Positions 32,689-39,368 of a DNA stretch of 64,000 bases are shown here, in pieces. Origin of the DNA: Sandaracinaceae bacterium. GTDB lineage: Bacteria > Myxococcota_A > Polyangia > Polyangiales > Sandaracinaceae. The DNA lies in the NCBI GenBank assembly GCA_020633195.1, contig JACKEC010000014.1, positions 248,001-312,000 of the forward strand, in the 5' to 3' direction. The first letter of the stretch is position 1. The number at the start of each line of letters is the position of its first letter. The notes beneath the pieces are model-generated. The model saw only the letters and a program-made list of their open reading frames with translations, searched no databases and was not told the origin of the DNA. The translations under genes and the position numbers were made by a program.

Positions 32689-33246
32689 ATGGAGTCTCAC
32701 GACCACGACACGACCGAGGAGTTCCAGCGCGAAGTCCTCGCGCGCCGCGGCCAGCTGTACGGGGCTGCGCTACGCATGACGGGTTGCCCCGCGCAGGCCG
32801 AGGATCTCGTCCAGGAGGCGGTGATGCGCGCCTGGACGTTCTGGGATCGCTTCCAGCCCGGCACGAACGGCCGCGCGTGGATGCACCGGATCCTCACCAA
32901 CACCTTCATCAACGGCTACCGCCGCAAGCGCCGCGAGCGCGAGATCCTCGGCGAGATCCGCCGCGACGTCGTCGCCGCCGAGGGCTGGGATCGCGGGCTC
33001 CACCGGGTGCCGGGCGAGGGCCTCAGCGACGAGGTGACCGAGGCGCTCGCCGGCCTCGCGCCCGACTTCCGCGACGTGCTCGTGCTCGTGGATCTGCGCG
33101 GCAAGTCCTACCGCGAGGCGGCGGACGTGATCGGCTGCCCCATCGGGACCGTGATGAGCCGGCTGCATCGAGCGCGGCGCGCGATGAAGCGCGAGCTCGG
33201 CGCCTACGCGACGGCCCAGGGCTACGTCACCGCGCAGGCGGCGTGA
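32689..33246 (+). CDS. ECF-type RNA polymerase sigma factor
   Basis: 185 aa from ATG 32689, which has GGGAGG five bases upstream. Region 2 (about 15-85) shows LYGAALRMTGCPAQAEDLVQEAVMRAWTFWDRFQ and RAWMHRILTNTFINGYR; region 4 (about 125-175) shows LPDFRDV-like and YREAADVIGCPIGTVMSRLHRARRAM. No anti-sigma gene sits beside it: the next gene is a convergent lipoprotein. Target promoters are unknown. Confidence 0.92.
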   Translation: MESHDHDTTEEFQREVLARRGQLYGAALRMTGCPAQAEDLVQEAVMRAWTFWDRFQPGTNGRAWMHRILTNTFINGYRRKRREREILGEIRRDVVAAEGWDRGLHRVPGEGLSDEVTEALAGLAPDFRDVLVLVDLRGKSYREAADVIGCPIGTVMSRLHRARRAMKRELGAYATAQGYVTAQAA

Positions 33247-33252
33247 CGCCGT

Positions 33253-34059
33253 TCACGGGCAAGTCGCGTTGACCATGCCCGGGGTGCCGAGGTAGGGCCC
33301 ACCGAGCGCCGTCGAGTAGACGTCGGTGGAGTCGCACCAGCCCGAGCCCGCCAGGCTCGTCGGCATCGACGCCCCGTTGGAGAGCTGCCGCGAGCGCCCC
33401 GTCCGATGATCCGTCGACGTCCACGTCAGCCGAGCGATCTCCGTCCCCGCGTGCGTCAGGACGAGCGTCCCGCTGCTGTTGCCGAACCGGATGGTCGACC
33501 CGTACACGTAGTCCTGCGACAGGCCGTGGTTGTCGGCCGCGCTCGAGCTCTGGGCGAAGACGAAGAATCCGCCCGCGGTGAGCAGGCCGGACGTGACGGT
33601 GTGGGTCGTCCCGTCCACGTCGATCACGAGGCCGCTCAGGTCGATGGTGCAGCCCGCGCGGTTGTGGACCTCGAACCACTCCCCGCGATCCGCCGCGCCC
33701 GTCTGCGACGCGACGAGGATCTCGCTGATCTCCATGTTGGCGGGGGTCGGCGAGCAGGTGGTGGCGCCGCCCGAGTCGACCATCATCATCGGCCCGGCGT
33801 CGACCATCATCATCGGCCCGGCGTCGACCATCATCATCGGCCCGGCGTCGACCATCCCTGGCCCCGCGTCCATCGGCGGCGGCCCCGCGTCGTCGCCGCC
33901 GCCGCCCGCGTCCGAGCGCCCGGCGTCCATCCGGCCCGCGTCCATCCGCCCGGCGTCCATCGCCGCCGCGTCGGGCGCGCTCGTCCCGGCGTCGTCGAAG
34001 CCTCCGAGCGCACAGCCGAAGGAAAACAGCGCGGCGATCACCGCAAGCCAAGCTCGCAT
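33253..34059 (-). CDS. lipoprotein with lamin-tail (LTD) domain and DAG-rich spacer
   Basis: 268 aa. Signal peptide MRAWLAVIAALFSFGC with lipobox Cys16. Residues ~25-100 are low-complexity, made of MDAGR and DAGPMMMV repeats coded by a 24-bp tandem array. Residues ~110-235 form an LTD-type beta domain: MEISEILVASQTG, GEWFEVHNRAG-TIDLSGLVIDVDG, FFVFAQSS, LVLTHAGTEIARLTW. Such domains occur in secreted nucleases and surface proteins. A TATATT box lies 6 nt before the ATG. The function is unknown; a surface protein is likely. Confidence 0.85.
   Translation of the reverse strand: MRAWLAVIAALFSFGCALGGFDDAGTSAPDAAAMDAGRMDAGRMDAGRSDAGGGGDDAGPPPMDAGPGMVDAGPMMMVDAGPMMMVDAGPMMMVDSGGATTCSPTPANMEISEILVASQTGAADRGEWFEVHNRAGCTIDLSGLVIDVDGTTHTVTSGLLTAGGFFVFAQSSSAADNHGLSQDYVYGSTIRFGNSSGTLVLTHAGTEIARLTWTSTDHRTGRSRQLSNGASMPTSLAGSGWCDSTDVYSTALGGPYLGTPGMVNATCP
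33775..33846 (-). repeat. three identical 24-bp tandem repeats in coding sequence
   Basis: Three consecutive copies of a 24-bp unit (+ strand GTCGACCATCATCATCGGCC plus CGGC) encode DAGPMMMV three times; a fourth degenerate unit follows. Copies look identical at the DNA level, which suggests recent expansion. The length is a multiple of three, so changes keep the frame. Confidence 0.9.
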
Positions 34060-34065
34060 GCGCGG

Positions 34066-34074
34066 AATATAGCA
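34066..34074 (-). promoter_or_regulatory. -10-like box TGCTATATT before the LTD lipoprotein gene
   Basis: TGC+TATATT on the minus strand ends 6 nt before ATG 34059, the best -10 match in this group. It points away from the threonine dehydratase promoter across a 40-bp gap. No ribosome site fits in the 6 nt left. Confidence 0.5.
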
Positions 34075-34082
34075 AGCCCTCC

Positions 34083-34091
34083 TGCTACCCT
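34083..34091 (+). promoter_or_regulatory. -10-like box TGCTACCCT before the dehydratase gene
   Basis: TGC+TACCCT ends 8 nt before ATG 34100. It shares the TGCTA core with the divergent lipoprotein promoter, so the two -10 boxes lie almost back to back. Confidence 0.35.
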
Positions 34092-34099
34092 CCGAATCC

Positions 34100-35053
34100 A
34101 TGCCGTGGGTCGTCGATCGCGAGCACCTCGAGCGGGCCCGCCGCGTGGTCGCCGAGCACGCCTCGCCGACCCGCCTCGTCGAGGCGAAGGCGCTCGGGGA
34201 GGGCGTGTGGCTCAAGCTCGAGTGCGAGCAGGACACGGGCTCCTTCAAGCTCCGCGGCGCCCTCGCGGCGATGGCCGCCCTCGATCCGACGCGCGCTGCG
34301 CGAGGCGTCGTGACGGCGTCCGCCGGTAACCACGGCTTCGGCCTCGCGCGCGCCGGCGCCCGCCTGTCGATCCCCGTCACGGTGTTCGTCGCCTCGTCGA
34401 CGCCCGCGATCAAGCGCGAGGGCATCGCCGGCGCGGGGGCCACCCTCGAGGTGGTCGAGGCGAGCGGCTACGACGCGGTCGAGGCCCTCGCGAAGGCGGC
34501 GGCCGAGGCGCGCGGCGTGGCCTTCGTCAGCCCCTTCGACGACCCCGACGTCGCGGCGGGCAACGGCGGCACGGTGGGGCTCGAGATCCTCGCCGCGCTC
34601 CCCGACGTCGCGACCGTCGTGGCCCCCGTCGGAGGCGGCGGCCTCGTGGCGGGGCTCGCCGCCGCGCGCCGGATCGAGGGCGCCCGCTTCGCGCTGGTCG
34701 GCGTGCAGTCCGAGGCATGCCCGGCGATGGTGCGCAGCCTCGAAGAGGGCCACGCGCGGCTGACCTTCGAGGGCGAGCCGACCCTCGCCGAGGGGCTCGA
34801 GGGGGGCGTCTCCGAGACGACGTTCGCGATCGCGCGCGCCGAGCTCGCGCGGATGGACGCGGTGAGCGAGGCCGCGATCGCCGACGCCATGCGCTTCGCG
34901 AAGCGCGCGCTCGACCTGACCGTGGAGGGCAGCGCGGCGGTGGTGATCGCGTGGCTGCGCGAGCACGCCGCCGAGGTCGAGGCGCCCATCGTCGGCGTGG
35001 TGAGCGGCCAGAACGTCGACCCCGAGAAGCTCGCGCGCCTCATGGGACGTTGA
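34100..35053 (+). CDS. PLP-dependent threonine/serine dehydratase-like enzyme
   Basis: 317 aa, the short single-domain form without the regulatory C-terminal ACT-like part. It would deaminate threonine or serine to a 2-oxoacid and ammonia. PLP Lys50 in SFKLRGAL, the SAGNHGFG motif at 74-81, and the phosphate-binding loop PVGGGGLVAG near 175. Other fold-II enzymes (serine racemase) look alike, so the substrate is not fixed. It converges tail to tail with the hydrolase lipoprotein, only 2 nt apart. Confidence 0.88.
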   Translation: MPWVVDREHLERARRVVAEHASPTRLVEAKALGEGVWLKLECEQDTGSFKLRGALAAMAALDPTRAARGVVTASAGNHGFGLARAGARLSIPVTVFVASSTPAIKREGIAGAGATLEVVEASGYDAVEALAKAAAEARGVAFVSPFDDPDVAAGNGGTVGLEILAALPDVATVVAPVGGGGLVAGLAAARRIEGARFALVGVQSEACPAMVRSLEEGHARLTFEGEPTLAEGLEGGVSETTFAIARAELARMDAVSEAAIADAMRFAKRALDLTVEGSAAVVIAWLREHAAEVEAPIVGVVSGQNVDPEKLARLMGR

Positions 35054-35055
35054 GC

Positions 35056-36999
35056 TCAGGGGGGCGCGATCGTGCCCGGGCCTCCGTCGAGCAGCGACGC
35101 GAAGAACGCCCAGATCTGCGCCTGCGCGTCGTCGTTCTCGAAGGCGGCGTAGTGCCCGTTGTCGGGGAACTGGAGGAGCGCCCCCGTCGCGCTGCCCCCG
35201 GCGAGGTTCCCCGTGATCGGCAGCGTCACCGGCTCGATCCCGCGCGCGGCCAGACCGGCCACGGTCGCGTGGACCGGCTCGGCCTGCGGGATGCTCATGG
35301 CGCCCGCGAGCGCCTCGATCGAGACGGGCGGCGAGTACTCGTCCCGTAGCCCCTCGGTCATGAGCACGGTCTTGGGCGCGAAGCCCTCACGCGGCTCGGC
35401 GAGGATCAGGTGGGCGTAGTTCGAGGCGTCGCTCGGCTCGATCCACGACTGGACCATCGTCGCGATCGGGTGCTCGACGGTGAAGCCCTCCATCGCCAGC
35501 GCCTCCTCCCAGCCTGCGCCGGGCAGGCTCAAGAGCGTGCGGAGGATGTCGGGGATCACCACCGGCTGGATCTTGTGGACGAGCGCGTTCGTGATCACCG
35601 CCGAGGCCGCGCTGAGCACGCCCGCGCGGCTGCCGTCGTCGATCGCGAGGTAGAGCGGGCCGTTCAGGCCGCCCTGCGAGTGGCCCATGAAGAAGACGTT
35701 CGCGGGGTCGAAGCGGACCGGCATCCCGTCGCGATCGATCAGGGCCGGGTCCAGGACGAGGTTCGCGATCAGGCGCCGCTGCTGCACGACGTCGAGGGCG
35801 CTCTGGCGCGTGTTGTCGCGGGCGGCGTCGGGGTTCGGGACGTTGAAGAACAACAGCGACTCGTCGATCGCGGACGGGTTGCGCTCGCCGTGGTGGATCT
35901 GGTCGACGCCCATCGCCGCGATCCCCAGGCTCGCGAGCTCGTTGGCGACGCCGTTGCTGATCACCGAGCGGAAGTTGCCGCCGGTCCCGTGCGCGAAGAG
36001 CAGGATGGGGTAGCCCGCCTCGGGCATCGGGGTCGTCGGGATCGTGAGCACGAAGCGCGGCTCGAATTCCCCGTGGACCTCGGGGACGCCGTCCGCGCCG
36101 ACCGAGATGCGGCCGCCCTCGTCGAGGTAGGGGATCTCGCCCTCCTGGAAGATCGGCGACGGCCCGTAGCGGCCCTGCAGCTCGACGAGCCGCGGCGACA
36201 TCCCGCGCACCGAGACGCTCCCCTCGACGAGCGTCGGCGCGGGGTAGTCGCTGAGCATCCAGTCGCGGATCACGAGGGTCTCGCCGATCGGATCGGTGGT
36301 GGTGAACACCGCCGCCGCGAGCACCTGCTCGGGGGGCACGCCGACGCGGTCGAGGGCGTCGCCGTAGACCGCGCGGGCGGCCTCCGTCGCCGCGTCCCCG
36401 CCTCCACCGACGAGGGCTTCGAAGTCCGCGTCGCGCTCGAACGCCTCGCCCGAGGCGGCGCGGACGCCGCGGGTCACGACGGCGGCGTAGCGACGACCGC
36501 CGCGCAGCGGGACCCCGTACACGGGCCGCACGGCCACCGTGTTCGCGCTCCAGAAGACGGTGGCCCGCTCCTGGTAGTGGATGACGGCGGGCTGCGCGGC
36601 GCCGTCCTCGAGATCGACGAGCCGGACGGTGGCGTCGTCGAGGGTCGAGGGATCGACGGGCTGCGAGAAGCGGAAGTACACCGCGCCGTTCGTCGCGAAG
36701 CCGTCGAGCCGGGCGGTCATGGCGTCGACGTAGCGGCGCACGAAGCTGTTGCGGCGCGGGTTCGGGAACGCGGAGAAGTCGGTGGTGCCGGCCGCCGTCC
36801 GCCGGACGTCGTTGGGGAAGGGGAGGTCGAAGAAGGTCTCGGTCGGGGCGTCCTCGCGGGGGAGGACGAAGAGGGCCCGAGGCGCTCCGGCGTCGGCGAG
36901 GGAGGCATCGGTGCCGGGACCGGCGTCGGGCTCGACGACGGGGAGCGGGCCACAGGCCGCGAGCGTCAGGCCGAGCCAGAGAGCCGAGAAGCGAAGCAT
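35056..36999 (-). CDS. alpha/beta-hydrolase lipoprotein
   Basis: 647 aa from ATG 36999. Signal peptide MLRFSALWLGLTLAAC, lipobox Cys16, then a short DAG spacer (EPDAGPGTDASLADAG). The first ~300 residues are Ig-like/adhesion-like strands (FRFSQPVDPSTLDDATVRL). From about 320 a hydrolase domain follows: HGTGG near 337 (oxyanion), nucleophile GHSQGG near 440, and a late NGHYAAF near 613 for the catalytic His. Large esterase/lipase lipoproteins of this kind are typical of myxobacteria. A CATACT box lies 6 nt upstream of the ATG. Substrate unknown. Confidence 0.88.
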   Translation of the reverse strand: MLRFSALWLGLTLAACGPLPVVEPDAGPGTDASLADAGAPRALFVLPREDAPTETFFDLPFPNDVRRTAAGTTDFSAFPNPRRNSFVRRYVDAMTARLDGFATNGAVYFRFSQPVDPSTLDDATVRLVDLEDGAAQPAVIHYQERATVFWSANTVAVRPVYGVPLRGGRRYAAVVTRGVRAASGEAFERDADFEALVGGGGDAATEAARAVYGDALDRVGVPPEQVLAAAVFTTTDPIGETLVIRDWMLSDYPAPTLVEGSVSVRGMSPRLVELQGRYGPSPIFQEGEIPYLDEGGRISVGADGVPEVHGEFEPRFVLTIPTTPMPEAGYPILLFAHGTGGNFRSVISNGVANELASLGIAAMGVDQIHHGERNPSAIDESLLFFNVPNPDAARDNTRQSALDVVQQRRLIANLVLDPALIDRDGMPVRFDPANVFFMGHSQGGLNGPLYLAIDDGSRAGVLSAASAVITNALVHKIQPVVIPDILRTLLSLPGAGWEEALAMEGFTVEHPIATMVQSWIEPSDASNYAHLILAEPREGFAPKTVLMTEGLRDEYSPPVSIEALAGAMSIPQAEPVHATVAGLAARGIEPVTLPITGNLAGGSATGALLQFPDNGHYAAFENDDAQAQIWAFFASLLDGGPGTIAPP

Positions 37000-37005
37000 T
37001 GCGGC

Positions 37006-37011
37006 AGTATG
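37006..37011 (-). promoter_or_regulatory. -10-like box CATACT before the hydrolase lipoprotein gene
   Basis: CATACT on the minus strand ends 6 nt before ATG 36999, leaving no room for a ribosome site. The divergent moeB promoter uses the same hexamer. Confidence 0.45.
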
Positions 37012-37100
37012 CGAGACCCTGCCCCCGAGCGGCAGGTCGACCCATTCAACGGTATCCAGGTCGGCAATGGTGGGAATTGGGTCGGAACCCCCCGGATGCA

Positions 37101-37129
37101 TTGACGGTAGGGGGTCGGGTCTCCATACT
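37101..37129 (+). promoter_or_regulatory. sigma-70-type promoter of moeB
   Basis: TTGACG (37101-37106), a 17-bp spacer and CATACT (37124-37129) match the sigma-70 consensus at 5/6 and 4/6. The -10 ends 9 nt before ATG 37139, so transcription would start only a few nucleotides before the start codon and the message would be leaderless or nearly so. Confidence 0.65.
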
Positions 37130-37138
37130 CCCCGCGCC

Positions 37139-38314
37139 ATGTCGAAGACGTATTCGGACCTGCTCCAAGAGGTGAAGGGCGACATCAAGACGGTCTCGCT
37201 CGACGAGATCAAGCGTCGCCTCGAGGCCGACGAGCCGATGGTGCTCGTGGATGTGCGCGAGAAGGACGAGTACCGCGGCGGGTTCATCCCGGGCGCGGTC
37301 CACATCCCGCGCGGGTTCCTGGAGATGCAGGCGGAGAAGCGCCTGCTCGACAAGAACGCCCCGCTGGTCGTGTACTGCGCGGGCGGCATCCGCTCGGCGT
37401 TCGCCGCGAAGACCCTGAGCGAGCTCGGCTACGCGAACGTCGAGTCGGCCAACCCCGGGTTCGTGCGTTGGAAGGACCTCGGCTACTCGGTCGACAAGCC
37501 GCCGGAGCTCACGCCCGCGCAGCTCGACCGCTACTCGCGCCACCTGCTCCTGCCGGAGGTCGGCGAGAAGGGGCAGGAGAAGCTCCTCAACGCGAAGGTC
37601 CTCCTGCTCGGCGCGGGCGGGCTCGGGTCGCCGGCCGCGCTCTACCTCGCGGCGGCGGGCATCGGGACGCTCGGGATCATCGACAACGACGTCGTCGACT
37701 CCTCGAACCTCCAGCGACAGATCCTCCATGGCACGTCGCGCGTGGGCGTGTCGAAGGTCGAGAGCGCGCAGACGCGCCTCGAGGACCTCAACCCCGACGT
37801 GAAGGTGATCACGTTCGACGAGCGCCTCACCAGCGCCAACGTCGACCGGGTCTTCGACCTCGAGGACTGGGACGTCATCGTCGACGGGCTCGACAACTTC
37901 CCGACGCGCTACCTCGTCAACGACGCGTCGGTCTGGAAGGACATCCCCGTCGTCCACGGGTCGATCTTCCGCTTCGACGGTCAGGTCACGACGTTCTGGC
38001 CGAAGAAGGGGCCGTGCTACCGGTGCCTCTACCCGGAGCCGCCGCCGCCGCACCTCGCGCCGAGCTGCGCGGAGGCCGGCGTGCTCGGCATCCTCCCGGG
38101 CGTCGTCGGGACCATCCAGGCGACCGAGGCGATCAAGATCGTGCTCGGTCAGGGCGAGCCCCTCGTCGGCCGGCTGCTCACCTACGAGTCGCTCAAGATG
38201 AGCTTCCGCACCCTCAAGCTGCGGCGGGATCCGGGGTGCCCGGTGTGCGGCGATCACCCGACGATCCACGAGTACATCGACTACGAGAACTTCTGCGCCG
38301 CGCCGGGGACCTGA
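37139..38314 (+). CDS. moeB: rhodanese-MoeB/ThiF-type sulfur-carrier adenylyltransferase fusion
   Basis: 391 aa. An N-terminal rhodanese domain (about 15-118) carries the catalytic Cys80 in YCAGGIRS; the C-terminal E1-like domain (from ~125) has the ATP-binding GAGGLGS near 158, the Arg motif SSNLQRQILH, zinc-site CYRC near 293 and CPVC near 367, and a conserved Cys in PSCAEAGVLG. MoeB/ThiF enzymes adenylate the C-terminal Gly of MoaD/ThiS-type carriers; a rhodanese can supply the sulfur. Fusions such as MoeZ usually carry the rhodanese at the C-terminus, here it is N-terminal. The carrier protein is not in the window. Confidence 0.92.
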   Translation: MSKTYSDLLQEVKGDIKTVSLDEIKRRLEADEPMVLVDVREKDEYRGGFIPGAVHIPRGFLEMQAEKRLLDKNAPLVVYCAGGIRSAFAAKTLSELGYANVESANPGFVRWKDLGYSVDKPPELTPAQLDRYSRHLLLPEVGEKGQEKLLNAKVLLLGAGGLGSPAALYLAAAGIGTLGIIDNDVVDSSNLQRQILHGTSRVGVSKVESAQTRLEDLNPDVKVITFDERLTSANVDRVFDLEDWDVIVDGLDNFPTRYLVNDASVWKDIPVVHGSIFRFDGQVTTFWPKKGPCYRCLYPEPPPPHLAPSCAEAGVLGILPGVVGTIQATEAIKIVLGQGEPLVGRLLTYESLKMSFRTLKLRRDPGCPVCGDHPTIHEYIDYENFCAAPGT

Positions 38315-38315
38315 G

Positions 38316-38429
38316 TCCGACGACGCGAAGCGTCGGAGGATCTCAGTGGGGAGCGCGAGGGGCTTGCCCCTCGCCGGAGAGAAATCGCCGGAGGCGATTG
38401 ATCGACAGATCTCGAGCCGGCTCTCGAGA
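38316..38429. repeat. four consecutive hairpins behind moeB
   Basis: Four perfect inverted repeats in a row: CGACGC-GAA-GCGTCG (38321-38335, or TCCGACG/CGTCGGA at 38316-38337), GCGAGGGGC-TT-GCCCCTCGC (38355-38374), AATCGCC-GGA-GGCGATT (38383-38399) and TCTCGAG-CCGGCT-CTCGAGA (38410-38429). No T-tracts follow. They fill nearly all of the moeB-lipoprotein gap, and the first has a GAA loop like the hairpin at 56.4 kb. Termination, mRNA stabilisation or a repetitive element are all possible. Confidence 0.7.
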
Positions 38430-38460
38430 ACTCGCTGGCGCGCGCGGTGTCGGGTTCGGT

Positions 38461-38466
38461 TAATGT
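38461..38466 (+). promoter_or_regulatory. -10-like box TAATGT before the Cache-like lipoprotein gene
   Basis: TAATGT ends 8 nt before ATG 38475 and overlaps the alternative ATG at 38463. This supports 38475 as the start, in line with the other genes here that have a -10 close to the start codon. Confidence 0.3.
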
Positions 38467-38474
38467 CGCACCCG

Positions 38475-39323
38475 ATGAACCGCCTCCCCGTCGTCGCCCT
38501 CTCGCTCCTCCTCGTCGCCGGCTGCGACGGTGAACGAGGCCAGAACGAGCGAAGAGACATCCACGACTCCGACATGCCCGAGACGCTCCGCATCGTGCGG
38601 ACCGACCTCGACAACGGCATGAGCGGGGTCACGCAGGCCGCCGAGCGGATGCGCCGCGGGTTCCTCGTCGAGGACCCCGAGCAGCGCGAGCGCGAGATGC
38701 GGCAAGTGATGGTCCGGCTGCAGCAGCCGCCTCGCTCGATCAACGAGCTCATGGTGCTGCCCATCACGTTCCTCGCCGCCGTCGGGACCGACGGGGTGGT
38801 GATCGCGCGGGACGCCGAAGAGGACCGCATGCGCGGCTTCGACCTCGCCGCGGTGGTGCCCGTGGTCCAGCGCGCGCTCGACGGGACGGCCGGCTACGAG
38901 CTGAGTGAGATCCCGAGCATCGAGGAGGGCGGCCCGCCGTCCGTGAGCGTCGTGTTCGCGGCGCCCGCCCGGCACGAGGGCCGCGTGGTCGGCGCGATGG
39001 TCGCCGGGCTGCCGCTCTGGCGCGTCGGCCAGCAGCTCACGCGGCAGCTCCAGCTCCAGAACGCCGACGCCCTCACGCGCGGCGAGCTGATCTGGGTGCT
39101 GCTCCTGAAGGGCGACGAGCAGCACTACCACGCCGGCTTCCCCCCGGATCTGCGGCAGCTCGTGCCCGACGCGGCGCGGCGTCGGCAGGGCCTCGGCGAG
39201 AGCCCCGGCGGCTTCACGGGCGAGTTCCAGCAGTTCGGTCGCTGGTACGGCTACGGGGTGCTGCCCATCCCGTCGTTCGGCGAGGACGTGCAGGTGGTGC
39301 TCTTCCGAAGCGACCCCGTCTGA
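38475..39323 (+). CDS. lipoprotein with Cache-like sensory domain
   Basis: 282 aa from ATG 38475 (ATG 38463 would add four residues). Signal peptide MNRLPVVALSLLLVAGC with lipobox Cys17. After a helical linker (LDNGMSGVTQAAERMRRGF) the middle has Cache-like strands: FLAAVGTDGVVIARD, MRGFDLAAVVPVVQRALDG, SVVFAAPARHEGRVVGAMVAGLPL. Cache domains bind small ligands outside the cytoplasm, but there is no membrane signalling domain here, so it may be a ligand-binding lipoprotein. The assignment rests on pattern only. Confidence 0.72.
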   Translation: MNRLPVVALSLLLVAGCDGERGQNERRDIHDSDMPETLRIVRTDLDNGMSGVTQAAERMRRGFLVEDPEQREREMRQVMVRLQQPPRSINELMVLPITFLAAVGTDGVVIARDAEEDRMRGFDLAAVVPVVQRALDGTAGYELSEIPSIEEGGPPSVSVVFAAPARHEGRVVGAMVAGLPLWRVGQQLTRQLQLQNADALTRGELIWVLLLKGDEQHYHAGFPPDLRQLVPDAARRRQGLGESPGGFTGEFQQFGRWYGYGVLPIPSFGEDVQVVLFRSDPV

Positions 39324-39330
39324 CGCCGGC

Positions 39331-39359
39331 TCGACGAACCGTTCGCGAGCCTTTAGAGA
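39331..39359 (+). promoter_or_regulatory. possible promoter of the hydantoinase/oxoprolinase gene
   Basis: TCGACG (39331-39336), a 17-bp spacer and TAGAGA (39354-39359). The -10 ends 9 nt before the TTG start at 39369; there is no ribosome site, so a leaderless TTG start is implied. The match to consensus is partial. Confidence 0.35.
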
Positions 39360-39368
39360 CACCCCGCC

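Noticed and set aside
33775..33846. 24-bp repeats as a CRISPR array
   Set aside because: The copies are directly adjacent without spacers and in frame within a coding region.
37000..37389. An N-terminal extension of the hydrolase lipoprotein back to 37389
   Set aside because: It would run through moeB and the divergent promoters, and the lipobox signal peptide at 36999 is a clear start.
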